Positions 7,978-15,784 of a DNA stretch of 22,117 nt are shown piece after piece. The notes below the pieces were generated by a model. That model saw only the letters and a list, made by a program, of their open reading frames with translations, was not told where the DNA came from and did not search any database. The translations under genes were made by a program, and so were the position numbers. Within the stretch, counting starts at the first letter, position 1. Each line of letters begins with the position of its first letter. This DNA comes from Bacteroidota bacterium (lineage in GTDB: Bacteria > Bacteroidota > Bacteroidia > Flavobacteriales > Flavobacteriaceae), in assembly GCA_022560715.1 (NCBI GenBank), contig JADFSQ010000001.1:1-22117 (forward strand). The letters run 5' to 3'.

Positions 7978-8037
7978 AAGTCGAACTTATTCTTAATTAA
8001 GTCGAACCAATTTTATATGTATTAATTGGTTCGACTT
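7978..8037. promoter_or_regulatory. AAGTCGAAC repeats with a 14-bp perfect inverted repeat: candidate operator
   Basis: AAGTCGAAC occurs at 7978-7986. AAGTCGAACCAATT (7999-8012) and its exact reverse complement (8024-8037) flank an 11-base loop, and a partial copy AAAGTCGG starts at 8041. A T-rich tract is nearly absent, so it is a poor terminator. It ends 34 bases upstream of the -7-like box of the ABC genes, a position suited to activator binding. Confidence 0.55.
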
Positions 8038-8071
8038 TATAAAGTCGGTCATTTATCCCAAAAAGATTGAG

Positions 8072-8079
8072 CAGTTTTG
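8072..8079 (+). promoter_or_regulatory. -7-like box of the ABC transporter operon
   Basis: CAGTTTTG differs from TAnnTTTG only at the first base. It lies 24 bases before the ATG and just downstream of the inverted-repeat element, which fits an activator-dependent promoter. Confidence 0.4.
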
Positions 8080-8103
8080 TAGCGTTCATTAAAACTAATA
8101 ACG

Positions 8104-8982
8104 ATGCAAGAACTCAAAATTGAAAACATTGACAAAATATACCCTAATGGTGTTCATGCCCTTCAGGGTATTAACTTAACAATCAAACCGGGCATATTTG
8201 GATTACTAGGACCTAACGGTGCTGGGAAATCATCACTTATGCGTACCATAGCCACCCTCCAGGAACCTGATCATGGTTCAATATCATTTAATGGTATTGA
8301 TGTTATTAATCAAAAAGAAAGATTAAGGCAGTCTCTTGGGTATTTACCTCAAGATTTTGGAGTTCCACCTAAAGTGTCGGCAGAAAGTCTCTTAAATTAT
8401 TTTGCAGTGCTTAAAGGCATTTCGAATAAAAAACAACGAAAGGAGCTCGTAAAAAATCTATTGGAGCAAGTAAACCTATTTGAAATAAGAAAAAGAGCAG
8501 TAAGCAGTTACTCCGGGGGAATGAAACAGCGATTTGGAATTGCTCAAGCTTTAATTGGTAATCCAAAATTGATAATTGTAGATGAACCAACAGCTGGGTT
8601 GGATCCTGAAGAACGCAATCGGTTTCACGCCATACTAAATAAAGTAGCGGATGATAAGGTTATTATATTGTCCACTCACATCGTGGAAGATGTATCAGAC
8701 TTGTGTTATGAACTGGCCATTTTAAACAAAGGCAAGATTCAGCTTGTGGGTACACCTGATGAACTTATCGATAGTATTAAAGGTAAAATTTTTACGGTAG
8801 ACACTAATTTGATCGACTACTCTAAATTACCTGAGGAAGCAACCAAAATATCAAGTAAAGTTATTCGAGGGAGACACAAGGCAACCTACTACAGCAATGA
8901 GCCTCTAAAAGGCGTTTTTGAATATGCTAATCCTGTACTTGAAGATGTGTATTTCTCCACAATAAACCACAGAAATAATTAA
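8104..8982 (+). CDS. ABC transporter ATP-binding protein
   Basis: A 292-residue ABC-2-type ATPase. Walker A is G-P-N-G-A-G-K-S (36-43), Q-loop Gln83, signature Y-S-G-G-M (136-140), Walker B L-I-I-V-D-E-P (156-162) and H-loop His192. A C-terminal extension of about 75 residues follows the ATPase core, as in many CcmA/NatA-type proteins. Its partner is almost certainly the permease/M1 peptidase fusion 35 bp downstream, which has no ATPase of its own. Two ATPase subunits would drive the roughly 13-14 membrane segments of that protein. The pair resembles exporters for peptides or membrane-active compounds, but the substrate is unknown. Confidence 0.93.
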   Translation: MQELKIENIDKIYPNGVHALQGINLTIKPGIFGLLGPNGAGKSSLMRTIATLQEPDHGSISFNGIDVINQKERLRQSLGYLPQDFGVPPKVSAESLLNYFAVLKGISNKKQRKELVKNLLEQVNLFEIRKRAVSSYSGGMKQRFGIAQALIGNPKLIIVDEPTAGLDPEERNRFHAILNKVADDKVIILSTHIVEDVSDLCYELAILNKGKIQLVGTPDELIDSIKGKIFTVDTNLIDYSKLPEEATKISSKVIRGRHKATYYSNEPLKGVFEYANPVLEDVYFSTINHRNN

Positions 8983-9017
8983 TATCTATATCTGAATTCT
9001 CATTTAATCTTACTGAT

Positions 9018-12000
9018 ATGTTAAAATATATAATTTTCGAAGAACTCCGTTTTAGGTTAAAACAACCTATGTTTTATGCTTTTGGAATGATTCTTTTCTT
9101 GGTTGTAATGGCACCATTGGCTACCGATAGTATTGATGCCTTTAGCCAATTGGGTAACATTGTTCGTAACTCTCCTTTTGTAATAGCCGAACGGATGTTA
9201 TTTGCCAATCTTTTAGCAATCATATTTATGGTGATAATAATAGGTTCAAGCATAGTGCGCGACTATGAAAATGGATTTTCGGAACTGATATTTACCACCC
9301 CAATAAAGAAGCTACCCTACTTAATGGGTCGCTTCCTTGGCTCATTTTTGGCACTGATGCTACTGTTTTTGATAGCATCCATAGGAGTTGAAGTAGCGGC
9401 TTTGATCAGAGGTGAAGAATTAACTGGTCCAATTCGAATCTATTCACACCTGTATGTATTTGCCGTATTCATAGTTCCAAACACCTTATTTGCTGGTGGC
9501 ATATTCTTTATGATGGCAACATTGAGTAAGAAAATGATGACCGCATACATTGGTCTTTTTGGTTTGGTAATTCTTTACGCCATTACTAATATGCTCATCT
9601 CTAAACAGAGTAACAGCGAAGGGCAGCAATTGCTTTTGGCCATACTTGACCCCTTTGCACTTTCTGCTCTATACAGTACTACTGAATTTTGGTCTATTGC
9701 TGAAAAAAGTACCTTGTTTATTCCTTTGTCAAAACCAATTCTATTAAACCGAATGTTGTGGTCAGGAATAGGCTTCATGAGCCTATTCACTACTTATTAC
9801 TTTTTCTCATTTGATTTGAAACAGAAAAAAGGCAAAACTAAAAGAAGCCATGATGCTACTAAAAAGTCGATAATGGGCGAACCACTAATAAGAATCAAGC
9901 CCCTATTTGATTTGAAAACCATTATGGTCCAGTTAACAACTATGGTGAAAATGGAAACCGCCATGATTTTTAAGAACAGGTCATTGTGGATTATCACTTT
10001 GCTAGGAATACTTAATCTATTTACAGCACTTTCAGCTGGTATGGATAGTAATTTTGGAAGTAGTGTTTACCCATATACTAGCCTTATTACTAATGTACTT
10101 GATATCAATTTATTTGTTGGAGTCTTTTTAATCATCGCTTTTTTTACTGCTGAATCCGTGTGGAGAGAACGTCAATATAAATTTGACATTTTAGTTGATA
10201 GTCTGCCTACTAAAAATTGGATGCCATTAATCAGTAAAATGTTTTCAATGGTGGCGGTATTAGTCACTTACCTGTCCATTGTGTTTGTGATTTGCGTGAC
10301 ATTCCAAATTTCATCAGGATTCACACAATTAGAATTAGGGTTATTGTTAAAAACAATGTTTGTAAAGCACTTTTTACTCTACCTACCTTGGATAGTAATA
10401 GGATTCGCTATTCAGGTCATTGCGACTAATAAGTATAGTGGTTTATTTGGGATGCTACTGTTTTTAATCGTCATGCAATACACAAGCATGAATACCAGCA
10501 ACTTCCTAATGACATATACATTACTATTAGCCACACCGTTTACCGACATGGCAGGGTTTGCCCATTTTTTACAACGATTGGTGTCATTGGAAATGTACTG
10601 GCTATCATGGGCAATATTGCTTTCCCTAATCACATATTATCTATGGAGAAGAGGTGCCAATACACGATTAATTGATCGCATCAAGATGATACGATTTTCT
10701 AAACATTCATTTGCAGCCATAATGGTAGTTTTTGTTCTTATCATATCGTCAGGATACAATGTTTATTATCAGTCCGAGGTGTTGGGAAAAAGTATGAGCT
10801 CGGATGAAATGGATCTGCACAAAGCCCAATATGAAATTAATTATGGCCTAGAACGCAACCTGCCACAACCAATAATTACAGAAGTGTTCCTGGAAGCTGA
10901 TTTTTATCCTAGTAAAATAGAATTGGAGATAAGGGGACATTATGTTTTGGTGAATAAAACTGATAAGATCATTAACAAACTGAATGTAAACCTATCACAA
11001 ATGAGCATTAAATACTTATATGTAGATAATGCGAAGATGACTCATGAAGACAATGAATTTGGTTTTTACACTTTTACTTTCGATAACTCCCTATTGCCTG
11101 GAGACACTACACAATTAAACTTTGATGTAAAGTATGATCAGAAAGGATTCAAAATTCGCGGCAACAACTTAAACATGCTCACTAATGGCATGATGTTCAA
11201 TAATACTTTTTTCAATACCGGCAAGTATGTGCCTTATATTGGATACAATGAATTTATGCAATTGAGCAATCCGAAAAAAAGAAAGAAGAATGGTTTGTCA
11301 GTAATCGATTTTCAAGAAGTGATTGATTTGCATGCTAACCCATCAAAAAACTTGCTGAACACAGGTGCGGACTGGATTAATTTTGAAGCGATAATAAGTA
11401 CTGAGAATAATCAGGTAATTGCCGGGACAGGCAAACAAGTTGACTCATGGACAGAAAATGATCGAAATTATTATCGCTATATTTCTGAGCAACCAATGCA
11501 AAATATCTTTGTATTTTCTTCAGGGAAATATACCGTTAAGAAAGTGACCCACAATGGTGTTGATATTGAAGTATATCATCACCCAACGCACAATCTTAAC
11601 ATTGATTTTCTTGTCAATGTGACCAAGAACACCCTTGATTATGCTTCTGAAGCATTCGGTTCCTATCCCTATTCACAAATGCGAATTGCCGAAATTCCAA
11701 ATTATTATACCCAAGGACAGTCGTATCCTAATATACTTACACTCACCTCTGATTTTGGTTTTATGAGTGATTATAGCAAAGGCAATGCTGATAAACCAAA
11801 TTCGTTGGCATGGGTAATATCTCATGAAATAGCCCATCAATGGTGGTTGAATCAGGTGGTGCCAGCAAAAGTACCAGGTGCTACCATCATGACAGAAGCG
11901 TTATGTGAATACACTTCAATGATGACCGCTAAGAAAATGTTTGGAGAGACGTATGTGAATAAAATGGTAAAACAGCGTACCAATGAATACTTGAAAGGTA

Positions 12001-12584
12001 GAGGAAATGAAAGAAACTTGGAATTGTCCCTTGCTGAAAATGTCGAACAACTAGGCACTTCCCAAATGTATATTGCTTATCAAAAAGCAAGTGTAGTGAT
12101 GCACAGTTTAGCAAAACTGGTTGGAGAAGACTCTGTAAACATAGCGTTAAAACGTTTTTTTAACCACTATCAGTTTCAAAACGAATACCCTCTTCCAAAA
12201 GACTTGTTGACTTATTATAATGAGGTTACACCAGATACATTATTGCCTGTGATTGACAAAATGTTCAACAGCATCTCATTTTTCGAGCACAGTATACAAA
12301 ATGCTCAGGTTGTTGAAGACAACGGAATATTCAGAGTTGAAGCGGAAATAAAAACTAAATTCTTTTTAGTGAATGATGAAGGAACTGAAGTGAGAACACC
12401 AATGTATTATCCATTGGATTTAGCTCTATATGATTCGAAGGATCAACTAATAGAAACAATAACAATTAATAGCGATACTAAAATAGTATCCATCACGCTG
12501 GATCAAAAACCAAAATACATGGTACTGGATCCTGAACATATCTACATAGAAAAGAAACGATTAGACAATAAAATTGACCTTTAA
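9018..12584 (+). CDS. ABC-2 type permease fused to an M1-family zinc metallopeptidase
   Basis: This 1188-residue protein joins a permease (about 1-575) to an exported M1 peptidase-like domain (about 590-1180). The first part has two blocks of six to seven hydrophobic segments, each resembling an ABC-2 permease; a last segment (about 565-585) leads into the extracytoplasmic region. The peptidase has the zinc site His936-Glu937-x-x-His940 in S-H-E-I-A-H-Q-W-W, with the third ligand Glu960 in M-T-E-A-L-C-E-Y. Nineteen residues separate the second His from Glu, against 18 in classical M1 enzymes; from memory this one-residue shift is usual in permease-M1 fusions. The classical GAMEN exopeptidase motif is not evident (region near A-E-I-P-N-Y-Y), so aminopeptidase activity is not certain. 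It forms an operon with the ATPase and probably couples peptide cleavage with transport. Confidence 0.92.
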   Translation: MLKYIIFEELRFRLKQPMFYAFGMILFLVVMAPLATDSIDAFSQLGNIVRNSPFVIAERMLFANLLAIIFMVIIIGSSIVRDYENGFSELIFTTPIKKLPYLMGRFLGSFLALMLLFLIASIGVEVAALIRGEELTGPIRIYSHLYVFAVFIVPNTLFAGGIFFMMATLSKKMMTAYIGLFGLVILYAITNMLISKQSNSEGQQLLLAILDPFALSALYSTTEFWSIAEKSTLFIPLSKPILLNRMLWSGIGFMSLFTTYYFFSFDLKQKKGKTKRSHDATKKSIMGEPLIRIKPLFDLKTIMVQLTTMVKMETAMIFKNRSLWIITLLGILNLFTALSAGMDSNFGSSVYPYTSLITNVLDINLFVGVFLIIAFFTAESVWRERQYKFDILVDSLPTKNWMPLISKMFSMVAVLVTYLSIVFVICVTFQISSGFTQLELGLLLKTMFVKHFLLYLPWIVIGFAIQVIATNKYSGLFGMLLFLIVMQYTSMNTSNFLMTYTLLLATPFTDMAGFAHFLQRLVSLEMYWLSWAILLSLITYYLWRRGANTRLIDRIKMIRFSKHSFAAIMVVFVLIISSGYNVYYQSEVLGKSMSSDEMDLHKAQYEINYGLERNLPQPIITEVFLEADFYPSKIELEIRGHYVLVNKTDKIINKLNVNLSQMSIKYLYVDNAKMTHEDNEFGFYTFTFDNSLLPGDTTQLNFDVKYDQKGFKIRGNNLNMLTNGMMFNNTFFNTGKYVPYIGYNEFMQLSNPKKRKKNGLSVIDFQEVIDLHANPSKNLLNTGADWINFEAIISTENNQVIAGTGKQVDSWTENDRNYYRYISEQPMQNIFVFSSGKYTVKKVTHNGVDIEVYHHPTHNLNIDFLVNVTKNTLDYASEAFGSYPYSQMRIAEIPNYYTQGQSYPNILTLTSDFGFMSDYSKGNADKPNSLAWVISHEIAHQWWLNQVVPAKVPGATIMTEALCEYTSMMTAKKMFGETYVNKMVKQRTNEYLKGRGNERNLELSLAENVEQLGTSQMYIAYQKASVVMHSLAKLVGEDSVNIALKRFFNHYQFQNEYPLPKDLLTYYNEVTPDTLLPVIDKMFNSISFFEHSIQNAQVVEDNGIFRVEAEIKTKFFLVNDEGTEVRTPMYYPLDLALYDSKDQLIETITINSDTKIVSITLDQKPKYMVLDPEHIYIEKKRLDNKIDL

Positions 12585-12622
12585 TAATTTTTCAATCGAT
12601 GCTCAAACCTTTATACATCCAT

Positions 12623-12703
12623 ACTACTCCATATTACTGTTTTGAAAGATAAATAGTTAGCTAATTACTCCGTATTACTCCATAACACTCCACATTACTA
12701 TAC
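12623..12703. repeat. 10-bp-period repeats just inside the right island end
   Basis: Units ATTACTCCGT (12664-12673), ATTACTCCAT (12674-12683), AACACTCCAC (12684-12693) and ATTACTATAC (12694-12703) are contiguous. Two earlier copies, ACTACTCCAT and ATTACTGTTT, lie at 12623-12642. The period is close to one helical turn, as for arm-type protein-binding sites near attachment sites. Confidence 0.6.
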
Positions 12704-12715
12704 TATATATGAGTA

Positions 12716-12732
12716 CATGTGGGACCACTTTT
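12716..12732. repeat. Right attachment-site copy (attR-like), displaced tRNA 3' end
   Basis: It is identical to 6502-6518 over 17 bases. Only the tRNA tail is present; no tRNA body precedes it. The next bases form a strong terminator, presumably the one that originally followed the intact tRNA gene. Confidence 0.75.
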
Positions 12733-12767
12733 AAGCTTAAATTACATTTGTAGTTTAGGCTTTTTTT
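12733..12767 (+). terminator. Terminator hairpin behind the displaced tRNA 3' end
   Basis: AAGCTTAAAT (12733-12742) pairs with GTTTAGGCTT (12753-12762) with G-U pairs. The intervening TACA-TT-TGTA extends the stem, and seven or more T follow. Confidence 0.75.
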
Positions 12768-12890
12768 GTGCTTAAAATCTACGTAAAAACTGCATTCACT
12801 GCATTTTACCGAATAGATTCTGGGTTTAAATAAATGTTTTAACTTTTGTGCATTTTTTAGGCTAGAATTATAAAACAAGAGTAGTGGGAA

Positions 12891-12964
12891 AAATTGCCAA
12901 CTCTTCAGGAAACCCTACCTAACTACGTCCCTTCTTTGCACCCCATCTTTGCGGTATCAAATTA
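12891..12964 (+). promoter_or_regulatory. Shared operator/promoter, copy A (hydrolase-SDR operon)
   Basis: It begins AAATTGCCAAC and aligns without gaps to copies at 15692-15765 and 16454-16527. Invariant bases in the first 31 positions are AATTGCCAA, then T, T, GGAA, C, ACC and A at fixed spacing. A -7-like box CATCTTTG lies at positions 54-61 and GTATCAAA follows. The start codon is 27 bases further on. Confidence 0.75.
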
Positions 12965-12991
12965 TTTATAAACATTTAAAACACAAAAACA

Positions 12992-13723
12992 ATGAAAAAT
13001 TTATTCCTAACAGTTGCCTTAGCAATTGTAAGTATCACACAAACATTTGCACAATTACCGGATCCCGGATTTGATATTGATGGCGCAACAGCTATCGTAA
13101 TTACCGACCCTCAAAACGATTTTTTAAGTCCCAATGGTGTTACCTGGGGTATGGTTGGCGAAAGCGTGACTGCAAATAATACGGTTGAAAACATAGAGAC
13201 CTTATTCAAATTGGCAGAGGCTAATGGCATTAAAGTATTTATTTCTCCACATTACTACTACAAACACGATCACGATTGGAAGTTTGAAGGCGCTTTAGAG
13301 ACCTTAATGCATAAAATAAATATGTTCGACAGAGGTGACCAATTGCAAACAGAAGGCTTTGAAGGCTCAGGTGCCGACTTTTTAGAACGCTATAAAAAAT
13401 ATATTGATAAGGATTTTGTGACCGTTGTAGGACCACATAAAATTTATGGCCCTGAACAGAACGATCTGAGTTTACAATTGCGTAAACAAAAAATTGACAA
13501 GGTGATTTTGGCAGGAATGTCAGGTAATTTATGTGTTGAAGCGCATATGAGAGAATTGATCGAAGACGGCTTTGAAGTAGCTGTAGTAGGTGATGCAACG
13601 GCATCGGCAATCGTTCCTGGATATGATGGAAACGCAGCTGCACAAACCAATTTCAGATTTATTTCTAGCCATGTATACAGTACTAAAGAATTGGCTGAAG
13701 ATTTAAAAAACCACAAACACTAA
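12992..13723 (+). CDS. Exported isochorismatase-family cysteine hydrolase
   Basis: A 243-residue protein with a clear Sec signal peptide (residues 1-20, cleavage after T-F-A) followed by an isochorismatase-like domain. The catalytic triad of the family is present: Asp39 in I-T-D-P-Q-N-D-F, Lys150 in G-P-H-K-I-Y, and nucleophile Cys181 in [11 protein letters not shown]. Most family members are cytoplasmic amidases or hydrolases, so export is unusual. The His-rich stretch [10 protein letters not shown] (87-96) may line the active site. The substrate is unknown; true isochorismate hydrolysis is unlikely without siderophore genes nearby. The SDR gene follows after 7 bp in the same operon, and the operon starts with operator copy A. 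Confidence 0.88.
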   Translation: MKNLFLTVALAIVSITQTFAQLPDPGFDIDGATAIVITDPQNDFLSPNGVTWGMVGESVTANNTVENIETLFKLAEANGIKVFISPHYYYKHDHDWKFEGALETLMHKINMFDRGDQLQTEGFEGSGADFLERYKKYIDKDFVTVVGPHKIYGPEQNDLSLQLRKQKIDKVILAGMSGNLCVEAHMRELIEDGFEVAVVGDATASAIVPGYDGNAAAQTNFRFISSHVYSTKELAEDLKNHKH

Positions 13724-13730
13724 ACTACTC

Positions 13731-14477
13731 ATGAAAGAATTTAATAACAAAACTGCCCTTATTATTGGAGGCACAAGCGGCATCGGGAATGCCACAGTAA
13801 ATACCTTATTAGAAGCTGGCGCTACCGTACATATAGTAGGTAGAAATGTCAACAAGGTAGCAGACGCCGAAAACCTCATCAAACATCGTATTGATATCAC
13901 AGATGCCAATGATGTGCAAACATTGATCGCTAAAATTGAAGGCTTAGACAATCTAGATTTCCTGGTAAATGCATCAGGGATCTTTGCGCCAAAACCATTT
14001 TTGGAACATACAACAGAAGATTATAATTCATATTTAGATCTCAACAGAGGCTTCTTCTTTATTACACAGGCAGTAGCTAAAAAGATGAAGGACACTAATG
14101 GCGGTGCCATTGTAAATGTAGGATCGATGTGGGCAAAACAAGCGGTGAAAGCAACCCCATCATCAGCATATTCCATGCAAAAAGCAGGACTACATGCGCT
14201 AACCCAACACTTAGCCATGGAGTTGGCCGACTATAATATAAGAGTAAATGCAGTCTCTCCTGCTGTGGTAAACACCCCCGTGTATCACGGTGTATTTGGT
14301 GGAAAAGAAGAAGCTGAAAAAGCATTGGAAGGCTTTCATAGTTTCCACCCAATTGGCAGAAATGGTACGGCTCAGGATATTGCCAATAGCATCACATTTC
14401 TACTTTCAGATAAATCAGCATGGGTTACCGGAGCGATCTGGGATATCGATGGCGGCGTGAGTGCCGGAAGAAATTAA
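13731..14477 (+). CDS. Short-chain dehydrogenase/reductase (SDR)
   Basis: A 248-residue classical SDR oxidoreductase. The cofactor-binding motif is G13-G-T-S-G17-I-G19, the NAG-like motif N80-A-S-G, the catalytic residues Ser132 and Tyr147-x-x-x-Lys151, with an Asn at about 105. The P-A-V-V-N-T-P block and the C-terminal D-I-D-G-G-V-S are also typical. Arg38 after the second strand (V-G-R-N) suggests NADP(H) preference. The protein has no signal peptide, so it works in the cytoplasm although its operon partner is exported. The substrate cannot be inferred. A strong terminator follows the stop codon. Confidence 0.93.
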   Translation: MKEFNNKTALIIGGTSGIGNATVNTLLEAGATVHIVGRNVNKVADAENLIKHRIDITDANDVQTLIAKIEGLDNLDFLVNASGIFAPKPFLEHTTEDYNSYLDLNRGFFFITQAVAKKMKDTNGGAIVNVGSMWAKQAVKATPSSAYSMQKAGLHALTQHLAMELADYNIRVNAVSPAVVNTPVYHGVFGGKEEAEKALEGFHSFHPIGRNGTAQDIANSITFLLSDKSAWVTGAIWDIDGGVSAGRN

Positions 14478-14503
14478 TTTAGTTTAAGTTGATTGATAGC
14501 AGA

Positions 14504-14537
14504 AAGGGGCTGATTGTAATGATCAGTCCCTTTTTTT
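14504..14537 (+). terminator. Terminator of the hydrolase-SDR operon
   Basis: AGGGGCTGAT pairs with ATCAGTCCCT (one G-U pair) and is followed by seven T. It lies 26 bases after the SDR stop. Confidence 0.85.
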
Positions 14538-14562
14538 ATTGGCATTGGATAAATCTAAAGTT

Positions 14563-14754
14563 TATACCATTTAATACCAATTTAAGTTCATAATGACGTA
14601 TTGAAGTTGTTTAATTTTCACAATATTTTCGTTAAAATATTTGACCATAACTTAAGCTATGCTAAAACATTTTGCCTCAATCTTGTAAAAATTAATTCAA
14701 TTCAATCTTACGACATTACAAAATTAAATTGGTATAAGTTTTGAAATTGGTATA
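14563..14754. repeat. 192-bp fold-back palindrome (MITE-like element)
   Basis: The two halves are reverse complements over nearly the full length, centred on CTTAAG at 14651-14656. Ends are TATACCA (14563) and TGGTATA (14754). Each end holds a doubled motif: TATACCA plus ATACCAATTTAA on the left, and the inverse with an 8-bp insertion on the right. Inner blocks such as TAATGnCGTA, TTAATTTTnACAA and CATAnCTTAAG also match their opposite arm. No ORF is inside. It could be a MITE, a REP-like element or a long RNA hairpin. Confidence 0.65.
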
Positions 14755-14862
14755 GAGAAAAGAAATGATTTAATATATCGGCTTCAATGCTTAAAAGGTA
14801 TTAGTATATTCGTAAATCATAAATGCTCGCCTTAATGAGTATTTATCAATTGACCGAATGTT
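14755..14862 (+). promoter_or_regulatory. Leader of the AraC regulator gene with -7-like box
   Basis: TATATTCG at 14805-14812 matches TAnnTTTG at seven of eight positions and ends 50 bases before the ATG. No copy of the AATTGCCAA operator occurs here, so the regulator gene does not seem to control itself through that site. Confidence 0.4.
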
Positions 14863-15684
14863 ATGAAATTTATTGGAAATACAAACGAATTCCTTCAGCT
14901 TAAAATTCTTGAAAGTCAAGATTGCAGTGTATTTAACGATATTGTTGAGGGGAGCTTAATCGTATTATGGTTTGAAGGCGACCACAATGCACTTACCATC
15001 GATGGGAAAGATTATGTGTTTACTAAAAACCAGATCGTATTTCTCACCGAATTTCATAAAGTTAAAGTGAATTGTTTAGAGACCACGCGCTTTTTAAGAT
15101 TCAACAGGTCGTTTTATTGTGTGATCGATCACGATAAAGAAGTAGGTTGTAAAGGCATTCTGTTTTTTGGAGCCTCACAATTGCCCGTGATTCAAATTCC
15201 GGATGAAGATCTGGAACAGTTCGAAATTCTCTGGAAAATGTTCAGTATTGAAATGCAATCTAAAGACAACCTTCAAATTGATATGTTGCAAATGATGCTG
15301 AAGCGCTATTTAATTTTATGTACCCGATTATTTAAAACCCAGCAGCGGTATCCTGATAAAACCCAGCAGTCGGATATTATTAGAGATTTCAACTTTTTAG
15401 TAGAGCAGCATTTCAAAACCAAGCATTCGGTTGCCGAATATGCCGAACTGCTTTACAAATCGCCAAAAACCCTATCCAATATATTTTCAAAGCTCGGTTC
15501 TAAAACACCGCTGCAATATATTCAGGAACGTAAAATGCTTGAAGCAAGACGCCGTTTACGCTATTCCGATCTGCAAATCCAAGAAATAGCCTTCGAAATT
15601 GGGTTTGAGGATATTCAAGCCTTCAGCCGATTTTTTAAGAAAAAAGAAGGTGTTTCCCCATCGGTTTTCAAAAAAAAAATCTAA
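14863..15684 (+). CDS. AraC-family transcriptional regulator with N-terminal cupin-like domain
   Basis: A soluble 273-residue regulator. Residues about 1-110 look like the beta-rich cupin sensor domain (G-S-L-I-V-L-W-F-E-G-D-H-N-A-L-T-I-D-G). A helical linker (115-165) and the AraC DNA-binding domain (about 172-273) with two helix-turn-helix units follow; the second reads I-Q-E-I-A-F-E-I-G-F-E-D-I-Q-A-F-S-R-F-F-K-K. Five cysteines (21, 71, 86, 96, 153), four of them in the sensor half, would permit redox sensing, but this is inference. The stop codon is seven bases upstream of operator copy B, and operator copies A and C flank the locus, so this protein is the best candidate for the factor reading those sites. 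It has no membrane segment, unlike the island regulator. Confidence 0.92.
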   Translation: MKFIGNTNEFLQLKILESQDCSVFNDIVEGSLIVLWFEGDHNALTIDGKDYVFTKNQIVFLTEFHKVKVNCLETTRFLRFNRSFYCVIDHDKEVGCKGILFFGASQLPVIQIPDEDLEQFEILWKMFSIEMQSKDNLQIDMLQMMLKRYLILCTRLFKTQQRYPDKTQQSDIIRDFNFLVEQHFKTKHSVAEYAELLYKSPKTLSNIFSKLGSKTPLQYIQERKMLEARRRLRYSDLQIQEIAFEIGFEDIQAFSRFFKKKEGVSPSVFKKKI

Positions 15685-15691
15685 TTAGGAA

Positions 15692-15765
15692 TAATTGCCA
15701 AGTTTTGGGGAATTCTCACCCACTAAAACTCTTCGTAATCTTCTCATTTTTGTAGTATTAAAGTA
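15692..15765 (+). promoter_or_regulatory. Shared operator/promoter, copy B (CMD-family gene)
   Basis: It begins TAATTGCCAAG, aligned without gaps to copies A and C. The -7-like box is CATTTTTG at positions 54-61, followed by GTATTAAA. It starts seven bases after the regulator stop codon and ends 19 bases before the downstream ATG. Confidence 0.75.
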
Positions 15766-15784
15766 ATCATTAAAAATAAAAATT

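Larger units (their letters stand above)
6519..12732. mobile_element. 6.2-kb tRNA-integrated genomic island without an integrase
   Basis: The segment lies between a 17-bp perfect direct repeat of the tRNA 3' end, and terminator hairpins follow both repeat copies. It carries three genes: a membrane-bound AraC-type regulator, an ABC ATPase and an ABC permease/M1 peptidase fusion. No recombinase, relaxase or phage gene is seen, so it is either a remnant whose integrase was lost or a cargo element mobilised in trans. Short motifs recur near both ends: GCTCAAAC at 6572, 6584 and 12601; TCAATCGAT at 6541 and 12592. A 10-bp-period repeat block sits just inside the right end. Confidence 0.65.
12585..12991. 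other. Right island end and upstream region of the hydrolase operon
   Basis: In order this gap holds motif TCAATCGAT-GCTCAAAC (12592-12608), a block of 10-bp repeats (12623-12703), the right copy of the tRNA 3' end (12716-12732), a terminator hairpin (12733-12767) and the operator/promoter of the hydrolase operon (12891-12964). A 67-codon minus-strand ORF across 12675-12878 overlaps these elements and is not credible. Confidence 0.6.

Noticed and set aside
12664..12703. Possible CRISPR array
   Set aside because: Units are 10 bp and contiguous without spacers, and no cas gene is present.
12675..12878. 67-codon minus-strand ORF after the island
   Set aside because: It spans the right repeat and the terminator hairpin and has no family likeness or promoter.
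13239..13643. 134-codon antisense ORF within the hydrolase gene
   Set aside because: The plus strand encodes a complete catalytic triad and family motifs; the antisense translation is a shadow.
14820..14862. Fourth copy of the shared operator before the regulator gene (CAATTGACCGAA)
   Set aside because: Only a short core resembles the site, spacing to a -7 box is wrong, and it overlaps the start region.
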